Assembly: GCA_008973525.1 (NCBI GenBank)
Contig: WACJ01000406.1
Span: 992,001-1,056,000 of the forward strand
DNA from: Stenopsyche tienmushanensis
Taxonomy: Eukaryota > Arthropoda > Insecta > Trichoptera > Stenopsychidae
DNA: 64,000 bases
Reading direction: 5' to 3'
The notes under the pieces were generated by a model. That model did no database searches and was not told where the DNA came from. It saw only the letters and a program-made list of their open reading frames with translations. Numbering within the stretch: position 1 is the stretch's first letter; the number at the start of each line of letters is the position of its first letter. Below, in pieces: positions 13,333-25,226 of this stretch. Position numbers and translations under genes: made by a program.

Positions 13333-13397
13333 GGCTGAATGCAGCGGCTGAGTGCAGCGACTGAGTGCAACGGCCGAGTGCAACGACCGAATGCAAC
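13333..13397. repeat. 13-bp minisatellite, five units
   Basis: Five consecutive 13-bp units of the form (G/A)CYGARTGCARCG differ by one or two bases each: GCTGAATGCAGCG, GCTGAGTGCAGCG, ACTGAGTGCAACG and so on. The array lies at the left edge of a GC-rich island. The open frames across it are a consequence of the repeat. Confidence 0.85.
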
Positions 13398-13852
13398 GCC
13401 TGACGAGAGAAACATCAGCAGCTCACCTCCTCGCCCTTCTGCGCCTCGGATGAACCGAGTCATTGAGAGTGACACGTCCATTCTTCTTCATTTACACTCG
13501 GGTGTTGCGTATAACCCTTTGGGTATGACGAGTCTCCCACAAGTCACCAGGGCCGCACGTTGCGCAGGAGGCGGAAGCCAGAAGACGGGAGGCGGGAGGC
13601 GGACGCGTAGGGCCCGCGAAGAAGGGCTTTTAGGATTATGTTTATTTATAGATGAACACGATCCACCAGAGCGGCATCAATCGCCGGGAGGTGGCAGGTT
13701 ACTTAAGGGCATTCGACTAAATGCAGGCCATAAATCATCCGGTGTGCCTTAAGGCTCCCAAGGGTGCACTGTTACCGTCGCGAGTAACAGAAAAATATAA
13801 AAGGGAAGAGCTTAACTTCGCCGCTCGCCGGCGTTATCGTGCTTGCGTTGTG

Positions 13853-13905
13853 GTGTCGGTGTCTTGTCGGTGCCGTGTCGGTGCCTTGTCGGTGTCGGTG
13901 CGACA
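13853..13905. repeat. imperfect TGTCGGTGCC repeat
   Basis: A run of GTGTCGGTG, CTTGTCGGTG and CCGTGTCGGTG words forms an imperfect tandem repeat of about 10-11 bp within the same GC-rich island as the 13-bp minisatellite. Low-complexity DNA, with no function evident. Confidence 0.6.
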
Positions 13906-16900
13906 TCGCTCACGCATACATACGCACCCCCAGGATATTGGCGTCCTTATAATCGCACAACGTCAACTCGTTCATTTATTATTTTTTATTCAAAGAATAC
14001 GAATCTTTAAAAATAATCTTCCTGTTATTTTTAATCATATTTTAAATTAACAAACGCGATAAAAAAAATAATCTGGCAAATGAGCTAAATATAATACGTA
14101 CGCTTAGAATATATGTAACGTTGTACAACAATATGTACATGACAAGGATATGTAACAGATGCGCCAGGATAGCAGAAGGACGAATTGAGCGCAGGCTTGA
14201 AATGGAACGCACACGTTCCCTTTAGATTTATATAAATAAATTCTATTATTTTCTTCCAAATTTAATATATTTTGTCTGTTTTGTTTCTTTTCCTTATAAA
14301 TAATATAACAACCAAGTATTATTCTTTCCGAGTCCAGCATTTAAAATTGTTAAGTCCTTCAGACTTTTACTCGCAACCCCTTTCTTGATCTCAAACACAC
14401 CATGGTTTGTAAATTCTTCAATATCATTCCTCACTTCAAGATTAAATTGTTGAACAAATTGTACAGTAATCGTCGTAATGTGGAGTCATCATTTTGATTT
14501 ATTTTTTATTGTATGAAATATGTACATTGTAATTTATATATTTGCTCATAAATTGCAATTTTAAGCAAGTTTGGTTTTTAATCTTGGGACAGATCATATT
14601 ATTTGAACAATTTCTTAACTCCTTTAGTACGCGGTGGGCTAAAAACTTTTTGGTTCATCGCGTAACCCCCTGAATTTTTGAGGAACGAGGCGCACGTCTT
14701 TTGCTCCTATAGGTAAATCAGTCACTGATCAAATATGATTTTATTGGAGCAAATAAGATACAATGTTGCATCATCATAGATAATTCAATATCAGCGGAAT
14801 GGGTTTAATTTAAATCGTGAGGTTGCAGGACGACATTCGACTACGTTCTATTCGGTTTTTGAGTCCTTCAGGAGTGGTTGTGTTGTTTTAATTGTTTTCT
14901 TCTTTTATAAGCGCTTCTTTTTGGCATCATCCGAAAGATGATAAGCACACCTTTTTCGAAGACAAGGATTATCATACAACAAGTGCAGCCCTGCGCTTAC
15001 AATTTTTTGTCGTAAACCGAGGTAGTTTTTTGTCGCTAAATTGATTGTATAAGATATGGACTTGCAGTTCAACTCTCGCAGCCGAAACTGTGAACTGCCC
15101 TTTATTATGTGTACCAATAGCGTATATAATAATTGTAGAATGTAAAGAAACCAATACATAAATGCCTTATTGTGTGTCGTATGCGCTTGAGTTTGGCATT
15201 TAGACCGTGCACAAATATCAATTATTTAATTAATATATTTAAGAATATTTGATTAGGTAGGTAGCGCGTTTTGTTTAGATACCGCCAGTTGCAGATGTCA
15301 ACGTCCGTTGTTGCAAGTCTGAGAATCGTTAGCGAGCGGGATTTGATCGCGTGCATTATTCTAATAGATGACTAGTCCGAATTGCTGAATTCCTAATCGC
15401 CATCACAATTCGGGCGAGTCTCCTGCGGCATTCTGCTCTCAAACTCGATCGCTCGCTTTGCAATATTTTAATTCGGCGTTACTTTCTGCGCCATCATCCG
15501 CTCCTGATGAAAACGGTGCTCGCGGAAGAGCTCAATATTTTTGAAAAGATTTTATTTATTTACAACCTCCCGAACGAACACAAAGCGGCCGCTTAAATTA
15601 ATTGGTCGTTTCGTGCGGCGTATAACTTTGTAACTCGATTAATCAATACCGCTCGCTATACCGCAATCGCTATTATAAACGATGCTTATCCTTTATTCAA
15701 AATGTCTAATTTATGACCTGCTATTATATCTACACTTTTCTCAAAATAAATTCCCAACAAAAAATAACAAGGTCGAGCAGGTAGTCGAATCGGTTACCTG
15801 AATTGATGAAACGCGTTTGTTCGTTTGTCCGACAGATCGTACACAAGACGATATATTATCGTTAAAAGAATACATATTTTTACAACTGAAAAAACTTGTT
15901 ATCGGATTTTTGAATCGGCTGAGTAAACTAGACGTTAAAAAATGTTGAGAAAAAAAATGATTCTACAAAAAATGTATACAATGTTTTGATATTTAACAGA
16001 ATACAAACTGCATTAAAATAAATTTGCTAGCGTAATTTATATTTTCGCATTAGAATGCATGTGCTTTTGTGATATTAAAAATGCATATTTTCTTCCTGTT
16101 TAATGTCTTTTAATGTCACTCAATGTAATCGCATCTGTTAACGTCTTTGATTATTTTATGCCATTTGCTTGACTTCATCTTTCCATGATACTTGTTGACA
16201 CTTTTCTTGGCAGTTTATTCGCTTTCTTCTCTAAAGGTTCGCACCCTGCAAGTACTTGTCTTTTTCTCATTTTTACTTTCATACAATGAAAATTCTTTAA
16301 AAAACTATCAAGCTGTGTTTGTGTAATATATAAAAAGTGCTAGTTGTTGCTTTGTGCTAAGTATAGACAAACACACAGTAGAGGCGACGCGGTGCAAACG
16401 TGTAGTGTCTCTATCTTTCCGAGATTAAATTTGCCCTACCGTGCTTATACAAGTTTCACTTGAAAAGGTATTCATTGGTGAACATGATCAGATAAAAAAG
16501 ACTAAATAGAGTAATGATACCAAAAAAATAACACAATAAAAAAATACAATGAATTACCTAAATGTATTAACATTTGAATTCTTAGTTTAAAGGTTCGGGT
16601 TCAAACACCGTGTCAATAAATTTGTATCAACAGAAGTATTAATACTTCTAACCGGAAATAATTATATCATGACAAGTGGATAAAAAATGATTCAATAAAT
16701 ATTACATTTATACGAGTAGTATCAAAAATATCTTCTATTTTTGTTTAGAAAAAAATCGAATTTGCCATCAATTTTTTCAAATTTGCAATTAAAGTTTTTT
16801 TAATATAATTTTCATATTTTTAAATTATATTATTAGGAATTGCTGTTAAACAATACAGTTGAATGTTATATCGTGTCAATAATAAATAAATAATATTGCG

Positions 16901-17936
16901 TGATGAAGTTTGCGGCCCAAGACTGACGCTTGGTAGGTTTCTTCTGTTTCTGCGCCCCCGATAAGGACGTTTCTGCTTCGTACACTCCCTTTCGGTGGGC
17001 GAGGTCGTCTTTACCACCGCGAAAGGACGTCTCATCTTCTATGTTGTCCTGGTATCGTTTCACGTCATTCGGCATTTTTCTTCGTCCGTCGGAAATCTAT
17101 CCGTCCCTTCTTTCGTCTTTCCCTTTTTTACTTAGCGACCAGAGCTACGTTCATTTTCATTTAAATATAAAATTATGTAATCTCTGTTTGAGTGAAAGAC
17201 CCATCATTCCGACCATTCACGGTGGCAGTGCGACAGTGACGGACAACTGCCACGATGATTATCGATAACATCCCTTCCAAAGATCAACAAACAACCAAGA
17301 CAAAAAAAGTGTCAATCAAGTTTTAACAAAAAACAACACAACATCTATACGCTTTATGCTCTATACTTTATTAATATATATTATGTCTTTTATGCATATA
17401 TGTATAAGTTTTTACGAATGCACTTGAACTTCTTTTACTTGCCAGAATTAAGACGATATTCAATTTATATCTTCATACAAAACCTTTACATTCAATTACA
17501 ATGTTTTTTTTTTAAATTCATTTAATCAAATTTCGCGTAATTATTGTTTTGCTAATTGAATTGAAGCGTCGAAGCTCTTTACTTTCGCGATGAGGCTCAC
17601 TTTCTTTATTGCGGCTCTTCAAATAATGTTTGATAAAACGGTGGTTTAAATAAATAAATATCTCATAAGAAGCAGTGAGTAGTGGGAATGTGAGCAGTGA
17701 AGAAAAAATGGCAAGATTATTCCACCCTTCGACGATGTCAATATGTTTAACCGTTTCGTGGACACGTCTGCAATTGTAGACGGATGTGATAAATGTTTAT
17801 TGCGCCGGACATTCTGTGAATATAGGCGCGCGTTTCTATAACGTTCCTACACACCACCAATAGTGCCCAAGTCTCGACCTTATTTATTTATTATGCCGAT
17901 TATATATTAGAATTAAATTTTGGTTATAATGTAGTT

Positions 17937-18905
17937 TATGTCATCTTCTGATGATGAATATGTTCCTTGTTCTGATGATTACTCTAGTGCAGGGGCTCTT
18001 AAACTAATATAGTCTGCGGACCACCCCGGAAACAATTTTTTTAGCGGATTCCCTAGTGGACAACATTTTTTTTTGCTAACCCTATCCCAAGCCTAGGTAT
18101 TTTACGTCTTCAAATGCTAACCTTCGGCCTAACGATTTCACTATTATGCGGCATGTAGGCTGAGAACGTCCTATTTTTCCACGTTCACACCCCAGTTTAA
18201 GAACCGCCGATCTAGGGAACATTCAGAAATAGATAATAATGAAGTTAAAGCAAATATCGATGAATTTTACCAAGCAACCTGGATCCAATAGGTGATGAAT
18301 CCACATCGATGAAAATGACGAATGTACCGACTTAAACGATTCTGAAGCTGAAAATATACCTCCTAATCAAAATAATCATCTTTCACAACGAAATGATGAT
18401 TGGACACAGACTCATTAAATAATAACAGATTTTGTTTTGATTCTGCATCTGCAGGAATAAAAAAAGATATTGGAGATACACCTATAGATATGTTTAGAAG
18501 TATTTGGACTGGGGATGTTAACTGAATGTACGAATGTTTATGGAAGAAAGCTAACGAAAACCAGTTTACCAAAAACAAGATAATGCAGGTTGACCAAATT
18601 CGATGAAATAAATGATATGGAATTGGAAAAAAAAATGGGTGGGCAGTTAGGCTTTCCAATACCAAGAAAAATGTTTTCGCGAGATCCATTGTATTATAAT
18701 TTAATATTTTATCATGTGATGTTAGGTAGAAGATTCGAAAAATATTGAAATGTTTGAATTGAACCACAAACAATAATGGCAGGATGTCAAAAATAAGTTC
18801 ACTTGTTGACAAATGTCTGTTTTCCATGAAAAAAAAATCTGGATGAATCTCGTCTTCTTCATCGAAGGCATGGTTACAGCATGAAAATAAGAGCGGAAAT
18901 CGCAA
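17937..18905 (+). pseudogene. decayed piggyBac-like transposase
   Basis: The plus strand opens with an acidic, Ser-rich start (SSSDDEYVPCSDDYS), as piggyBac-type transposases do. After an inserted MITE (17990-18209) the acidic region resumes (EIDNNEVKANIDEFYQ). Around 18455-18595 come GDTPIDMFRSIW and KKANENQFTKNK, corresponding to the family's 'P-(I/L/V)-D-x-F' entry to the DDE_Tnp_1_7 domain and its following ETNRYA-like helix. Around 18670-18730 is RDPLYYNLIFYHVMLGRRF, matching the NPLYYNxxFxxVMSRxRF block. Around 18835-18880 is LDESRLLHRRHGY, matching the catalytic 'IDES' block. Multiple stops and frameshifts make it non-functional, and the C-terminal half is missing. The 188-codon minus-strand frame over it is a shadow. 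Confidence 0.75.
17990..18209. mobile_element. hAT-type MITE, copy 2, nested in the piggyBac relic
   Basis: A 220-bp element bounded by CAGGGGCTCTTAAACTAATA and CCCAGTTTAAGAACCGCCG, which are diverged inverted ends related to copy 1 at 10573-10862 in the opposite orientation. Flanks CTCTAGTG (17982-17989) and ATCTAGGG (18210-18217) match at 6 of 8 positions, consistent with an 8-bp hAT target duplication. Both fit the NTCTAGNN-like site known to be preferred by Buster-group hATs. It interrupts the acidic N-terminal codons of the piggyBac relic, so it inserted later. Confidence 0.8.
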
Positions 18906-18969
18906 GGCGTGAGAAGAGACACGAGACAAGGAATAATAATATTGTATTTATTGATGGTTTTATTCAATT

Positions 18970-20994
18970 TCTATGTTGATGAATTGCGTCGCTAATCCGT
19001 GTCCGTGAAAGCGTTAAATGCATCTCATTTGATTCCACGAACCCCCACCGACCGATTGAATTGTCAAAGCGTCGCCATTCGTCAGATGAGTTTAATATAA
19101 ATTTTTAAATCGATTTATTAGCAAGTTATAAGTTTTCTCAACATTATTTCAATTAATATATCAACGCTAATGTGTTTTAAAATAACCTACGTGTTTTAAT
19201 TGCCCAGTCAATTTGATGCTTCTGATTTGCGTAGATATATTGTTGTATGTAATTTCGAGATGTAGTTATTTTTAAAAATTAATTGGAACGAGCCGAGGGA
19301 GTGACGATCCTTTCCAGCGCGGAGTTGCGAGACTTGCGCCCTTTTACTGCGGCCCCGATATACTTGTTTACGTGTTCCATTGTTCGGGCGGTCAGTTTCG
19401 GTTCTCTCCGCGGGGCCCTGCAACGCCCTTCGCAGATCTCTCCTCGCATCTCATGTTCCTTTAGTACAAAAAGGGGGCATTCTATTGTTCTCACGCACAC
19501 GCACTTTTTTTATTCGCGTTCGCTTCCCGACCTTCACGCAGGATTGCATTTTCCTTCGTCGAACTTGTATCGTCGCTCCGCTTGCACGCTCGCCGTCCTC
19601 GTCTTTCGTCGCTATGTAACCGCCCACCCTCGACGACCGCTGCTACCCTGCTGGCGAAATTAAAGCGCTTACATCATGACTCAGACCGCCCCCTCTCTTT
19701 TTTTCTCTTTCTATCCATTGTCTCTCCCACTCTGTCGCTCTTCCCACTCCTTTAAATTCATATCACCTTCAAATAAATATTTTCAATTGTAATTGAGCAC
19801 GGCTGAATATCAAATCGAACGCTTCCACTAGTTTTATTAAATTTATCCTTTTGGTAAATTTTCAAAAATAAGGCGTACATGTTAATCGTCACTTTCTGTG
19901 TGTCATACAGTCCTGGGAATTTTGACCTAGTGAAAATAATTGATCAAGGACTCGCCTGTGCGCGCGTCCTGCGTCGAAAGGACTCCGCCGGCGCGTATCG
20001 CTCGTCAGCTTCTTTACCGCGCGTTATGATGTCCTGCTACTCCACAGGATATTTCATCCCTTTGGGAATGCTCTCGAAGGACTCTCGTAAAACTAAATGT
20101 AAATTCCTCAGAGCAGGACGAAGGCGACGAGTCGAAAGGCCGTCGCGAGACCGACGAGCTCGGCTGTTCTCCCGATACCTTTTCTACGTCATCTCCACAA
20201 TTTCACACGTTCATTAATCAACCCTTTCGTCCTCGAACGTCACCTTGCCGAACGAAGGACCTTCGTTCCCGGGCCGAGGACGAGGCCGAGGACAAAGTCG
20301 GGGACGAGGCCGAGGACGAGAACGAGGACGGCGACGAGGACGAGGACGAGGACGAGGTCGCCGTCGGGGACCTCCTCGCCTGACATGCGATCCTAATACT
20401 TGTTGACGTCACGCCAGACGAAAAGTACACCCCGCTATCGCCGACGGAGGGCGATCTGAAAACACTCCATCTAGCCATGATTTCACTGCAGAATTTATTC
20501 AAATACATTTAATACGAATATTCTGATTTAGAATTTAGTTCTGACTTTATTAACACTTCCGTTGATAAATTTAAAAAAATACGTTACAATATCTTATAAA
20601 CAGGGTTGCTCATTTTGAGAATCTTTAATTTTTTAATAGATATTTAAGGCGCTGTATGGTAATTTAGATTCGTAAGCGAAAAATAAAAAAAATAGTACTA
20701 AATTCAGAGAAAGTAACAACAAAGAATCGTGATTGTAAGTAAGTCATTAGAATAAATTTATTAATTGTGTGTTGTATATTGTACCATCTGATATACAAGT
20801 ACCCCCCGTTAATGACAATGGATTACGTTTTGAAGAAGGTCTCGATCAACGGGAAATGTTAATTAATCACTTAGTTCTGCGTTGCAAAAAATAATCTATT
20901 GCTGTTTGCTTGATCTATCTACGTGTATTACGTAAAATTTGTCGATAACTATCAAATTATCTATTACAAGTACACTGTACTGCATTTTCTTTTG
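18970..20994. other. intergenic with two GC-rich islands
   Basis: Islands at about 19285-19660 and 19945-20490 are rich in CpG and, from 19680 to 19755, in pyrimidine tracts. Overlapping open frames of 70-126 codons on both strands show no recognisable domain. The region could hold the promoter or first exon of the aminopeptidase gene that begins by 22214, but I could not prove a donor site or signal peptide here. Confidence 0.35.
20275..20372. repeat. (GACGAG)n-like purine-rich repeat
   Basis: An imperfect array of GACGAG and GGCCGA hexamers. Read on the minus strand it encodes a Ser-rich low-complexity run, which explains the 96-codon minus-strand open frame at 20218-20508. No gene is needed to explain that frame. 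Confidence 0.8.
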
Positions 20995-21222
20995 TTTCTT
21001 TAAATTCCTTATGACATCCAACAAAGCGTAAATCTTTAATGTGCCATATCCGATATCGGACATAGGGGATCTCCATAGGAGATCTTACTAAGGAAAATAT
21101 TTAATGTGATGGTTTCCCATTGCCTTCCACATGTGGTAAAGTAAGAATATGATTATTTGGAAAGGTAGGAGAGGAGAGAATCTATGAGTGGGTAGCGAAA
21201 TTATCATTATATAAAAATGATA
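20995..21222 (+). repeat. dispersed repeat family 1, copy B
   Basis: Second copy of the roughly 240-bp repeat described at 6395-6640, same orientation, with numerous substitutions and small indels. Its 3' end abuts the family 2 repeat that starts at 21225, so the two may be parts of one larger element truncated differently at the two loci. Confidence 0.75.
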
Positions 21223-21224
21223 AT

Positions 21225-21590
21225 TTGACCCTATCGGACCAGAAATCGTGAGACAAAGACGGGTGTCTTGCGTCTCATTATACACTCGTGCATCGATGGC
21301 AAAGTCGTGCCGTAAAGTTACCCCTACACGTCTAAACATTCTCAAAATATGTTTTTTTAAAAAAATTTATAGGAAACTCGTAAATGTTCATTCTTACTAT
21401 TCAACAAAAATTGTATTCTAAAGAATATTTTAACCGTCATAAAATTTAGGTATAATTAACTAAAATCGTTATCGTCGGATAAGCTTTTAAGAACAGAATG
21501 AGAATCTTGAAGTCGAAGCTCGATTGTTCGTATTATCTTGCGAACAGGAGTTTGCTTTGATAATTAAGATACTCGCATCATTTTTGTGTG
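21225..21590 (-). repeat. dispersed repeat family 2, copy A
   Basis: The reverse complement of this stretch matches 31488-31724. Shared landmarks are the ACCCTATCGGACC end, a CGTGAGACA block, CATCGATGG, GTAAAGTTACCCCTACACGT, TCTAAACATTCTCAA and, further in, ATAATTAAGATACTCGCATC. The two copies lie in inverted orientation about 10 kb apart, one upstream of XPNPEP2-like and one in the last STAMBP intron. No protein is evident. Confidence 0.75.
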
Positions 21591-22213
21591 TGACCCCCGA
21601 ATATATTGAAGAAGCGGGAAAAATGGGATTATTAACATTTTTTTGCTTGCTAACAAGCTTTTGAAAAAATGCAATGGGAGGATGATAATAATCATCTATG
21701 TAAATATTTAAAAAAAGATTATATACGTAGAAATGGTTTAAATTTAATTGAGAATTATGTAAATATAATTTTTAAAATTGGGGCTCGAGTTCGCCCCTGG
21801 TTGAAATGGAGAGGGGAAGAGAGTAGGCGTGGCCGTGACTCGGCGTCATTCAACCCCGCTATGTTACGGTTTCGGTTACTGCTAGCTCGTATGGAGTTCT
21901 GCTCGCCTGATACATTCCCGCGCTACTCGCTCTTCCTTGCCGTCTAACCCTTTCCTCTTTCTTTCTCTTTCACTTTCTAATCTCTCTCTCTTTCTTTCCC
22001 CCCTCTCTCTATTTCTATTCTATCTACTATTAATCCTAATACAACTAATGCCAATACATACTTTACTATTAATTTAAGTATAAATCAACATTCAATATTT
22101 CTCTAATATAATGATTAATTAGTTTAGATTCCTTCAAATAAATAAAGTTTAGATTTGTAAAGCAATCCTTTAGAAATGTATGATAATTGATTTATTGTCA
22201 TTTTTCACACCAG
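21591..22213. other. region upstream of first visible aminopeptidase exon
   Basis: A GC-rich patch (about 21785-21950) is followed by a strong pyrimidine tract (about 21948-22020) dominated by CTTT and TCTC words. An ATG at about 21861 opens a short hydrophobic start (MLRFRLLLA) with a possible GTATGG donor in the right phase. The hydrophobic core is too short to call a signal peptide with confidence. Bases 22201-22213 form a polypyrimidine stretch and CAG acceptor for the next exon. Confidence 0.35.
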
Positions 22214-25200
22214 GCAATCTCATTAAGATCACATTGGGAGCATCTGCTGAAAAAGACGCACCTACAAGATTACTCTGTTATGATGGCGCAAAACCTCCAC
22301 CGTCCAGAACCAATACGAGCAAAATTTTGCAGAAAATACGGTTCGAAATGAGACGTCCTACCTCCGTATTGGGAGCACCCCTCGATGCATACATAATACC
22401 GTCATATGATGAACACCAGGTTTTAATTTTTTTATCACACCCAAACATAAAGTTTCGAGTGAGCAATTTCAATAAGGAATACTTTTAAATGCAGAGTGAA
22501 GTTCCCAATCCCAGAGACAGAAGGTTGCTGCAAGTCAGCGGATTTAGCGGCAGCGAAGGATTGGCCGTGGTGACGATGAAGTCTGCAGCCCTGTGGACCG
22601 ACGGTAGATATCGATTTCAAGCCGACGCTGAATTATCTTGTTCATGGCTGCTGATGAAGCAAGAAGATCCTAATACACCAACGTTGCCGCAATGGTTGGG
22701 GGTCAGTATCTCTCGGTATTGCATACATTCATTTAAATTTATGATAAAAGATTTCATGGATTTTAATTTGTCCCAGACGCAATTATCACCGCAAGCGAGA
22801 GTCGGAGCAGATCCAAAATTGGTGCCGCATCATTTATGGAAACAATGGTCTCAGGTTTTAAAAGTGATGGAAATTCCACTTGTTGCTGTCATTAACAATT
22901 TAGTAGACCTCGCATGGGAAAATCGTCCTCCGCCTCCTAAAATACCTATTTATGTCCACGGAAAAGAGTTTTCAGGTAAATTTAAACATATTATATAGCA
23001 CTAATATTAAAACAGAGTTTTTGCTTATGATATGTTCCATATTTAAGGTAAATTATGGCTTGCAAAAGTCGAAGAATTAAGAAAAGAGCTGAGAATGATC
23101 GGCATCGATGCTATGGTCGTTACGGCGTTAGATGAAATTGCATGGTTGTTGAACATAAGAGGCAAGGATTTACCATACAGTCCGGTCGCAAAAGCATATT
23201 TGATTGTGTCGCACGATCAAATCCATTTGTACATTGATCAAACGAAGTTGTCAATTGAAGCGAAAAGAAGCTTAAAAACAGAAGGTTGCTATAACTCTAA
23301 TTGTACCAAGTATGTATATCAAAGTACTGAAATGAAGATTTTAAATATTGCATATTATTCATTCGTCTCCTTCCAATTAATTAGGATACATAGCTATGAA
23401 AGCATATGGAGTGATCTAAGAACTTATTCTCAAGCTTGGCGTACTGTACTGCTACCGTCAGTATTTTCTTTCTCGCCGGGAGTTAGTGAACTTGTCTATA
23501 CTTCAGTACCGAATGAAAAAAGTATATATAAGCCTTCACCAATAATAAATATGAAAGCAAAAAAGAACAAAAAAGAAATTGAAGGCATGCGCAAGGCTCA
23601 CGTGAGAGACGGTGCAGCTATGTGTGAAATTTTATCTTATATCGAAGAGAGGGTAAATTTTTGCATTTGCAATTGCAAACATTTTATTTACTATCCATGT
23701 ATTTACAAGTTATATTTCATCTACAGATAAACGTCGGTGATGTTTTGGACGAACTGATGGTTGCAAATGTAGTAGATAGTAATAGAAGGTCGCAAAATCT
23801 TAACAAAGGACTTTCATTTGCAACAATAGCAGGATACGGTGCTAATAGTGCTCTTCCGCACTATCAGCCGACCAATGCAACGACCAAAAGAATAACAACT
23901 GATTCGACATTTGTTCTTGATTCTGGGGGGCAGTATTCAGGTACATAATATAAAATAAATATTTAAATCACTGTATAATTCATTGTTATGCAGTCAATAT
24001 GCATTTGTTATAGATGGTACTACTGACGTCACTCGCACTCTTCACTATGGAAAACCGACTCCGGAGGAGAAAAAGGCATATACTCTCGTTCTCATGGCTT
24101 CCATAGATCTATCCATGATGGTGTTTCCTTCCGATCTTAATATGAATGATATCGATGTGATGGCAAGAAAAGTTTTGTGGAAAAGTCAAAAAGATTATAT
24201 GCATAGTACTGGACATGGAATTGGATCATTCCTTCAAGCTCACGAAGGTGACTAATATACTCAAGGGTCAAATTCTAATAATATTTTTAAAAAATCAACC
24301 ATTGTTTAATATACATAATCTTTTTAGCACCCATACAAATTGCTTACGGTCAAAAACTTGATGCGGCTACGTTTGAACCTGGTTACTTCTTCTCAAATGG
24401 TAAAACTATCTTTTCGTTAAACTAAAAACACTAAATTTAATATGGTAGCTCTTATAAATGCCCGGATGAAATAAGTCTAAAATAATTGATTTTAATTTTA
24501 ATTCAATCTCATAATTTTTCACATAACACGCAGTACACAAAAAACGGCAGTACACAAAAAACATAACAGTACACAAAACTTAGTAATCATTTTATTAATA
24601 TATATTGTGCTGCAAGTGTTTCTTACTCGAATCTAAAATCATAATCAGTATTTTAGATGTTAGTTTTGTTGATTTGAATACACAATTAAATTACATTGGT
24701 AACATGACGACAAATATGCATAATTTAAACTAAATATAAATTCATCTTTATTATAGAACCGGGCTATTATGAAGAGGGAAGATTCGGAGTTCGTTTAGAA
24801 AATATACTTGAAGTAGTCGAAGCTTTTGAAGGAAAACCAGATCCAGATGGAAAAATTTATTTAACTTTTAAAGATGTGACACTTGTTCCCTATGAACCAA
24901 AATTGATCGACGTAAATATGCTGACATTATACCAAGTAAGTAAATCACGAGCGCTTTAATATATTTTTCTAAACATAAATTATTATCTATTCAATTTCTA
25001 TTTACAGCGACGGTGGTTGAACGAATATTACACTCGCATAAGAGAAAATGTCGGTGCCGAGCTCAAAAATAGTACAAAAATGCACGTGTTTTATTGGATG
25101 ATGAATAAAACCGTACACGTACCGGAGTTCGGAATGGTCGGAGAAGCGAATCATATAGGCTTTTCAAAATATATACTGATTGTATTCACTATGATGTCCT

Positions 25201-25226
25201 ATTGCTTGAGAAATGTATGTTGTTAA
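22214..25226 (+). CDS. XPNPEP2: Xaa-Pro aminopeptidase, membrane/secreted XPNPEP2-like (5' exon missing)
   Basis: Aminopeptidase P removes an N-terminal residue preceding proline, using two metal ions. Ten exons splice in frame: 22214-22419, 22495-22701, 22777-22975, 23048-23309, 23385-23652, 23727-23940, 24014-24247, 24328-24399, 24757-24935, 25008-25226. They give at least 686 residues; the human cell-surface form is about 674. All three domains are present: N-terminal creatinase-like (AYIIPSYDEHQ, ALWTDGRYRFQAD), middle (VVTALDEIAWLLNIRG) and the catalytic pita-bread fold. The five metal ligands are visible in LDSGGQYSDGTTDVTRT (two Asp), TGHGIGS (His), EPGYY (Glu) and VRLEN (Glu). A conserved His sits in LPHYQP. 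The sequons NCT, NAT and NST and a hydrophobic C-terminus (YILIVFTMMSYCLRNVCC) favour an ER-routed, possibly GPI-anchored enzyme over the cytosolic ApepP type. The signal-peptide exon was not found; an ATG at 22180 exists but lies in the polypyrimidine tract of an acceptor. Confidence 0.92.

Larger units (their letters stand above)
10863..17936. other. intergenic, GC-rich islands and simple repeats
   Basis: No gene could be supported. GC/CpG-rich islands lie at about 11040-11770, 13330-13930, 15390-15660 and 16915-17130, separated by AT-rich DNA. Open frames of 60-137 codons in the islands are not conserved-looking and overlap on both strands. Short repeats at 13333-13397 and about 13853-13905 are listed separately. 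A faint protein-like stretch on minus at 14905-15160 was not identifiable. Confidence 0.4.

Noticed and set aside
13339..13752. 137-codon plus-strand open frame
   Set aside because: It starts inside a 13-bp minisatellite and continues through a GC-rich island; composition-driven, no domain.
18363..18929. 188-codon minus-strand open frame, one of the longest in the window
   Set aside because: It lies antisense to the piggyBac transposase relic, whose plus-strand blocks appear in the correct order. The minus-strand translation is a low-complexity Phe/Ser/Leu shadow.
20218..20508. Ser-rich 96-codon minus-strand frame
   Set aside because: Produced by the (GACGAG)n-like repeat; no other coding evidence.
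21861..21950. Possible first exon of the aminopeptidase (MLRFRLLLA with a GTATGG donor in matching phase)
   Set aside because: The phase fits, but the hydrophobic core is too short for a convincing signal peptide, and many ATG/GT pairs exist in 13-22 kb. RNA evidence is needed to choose.
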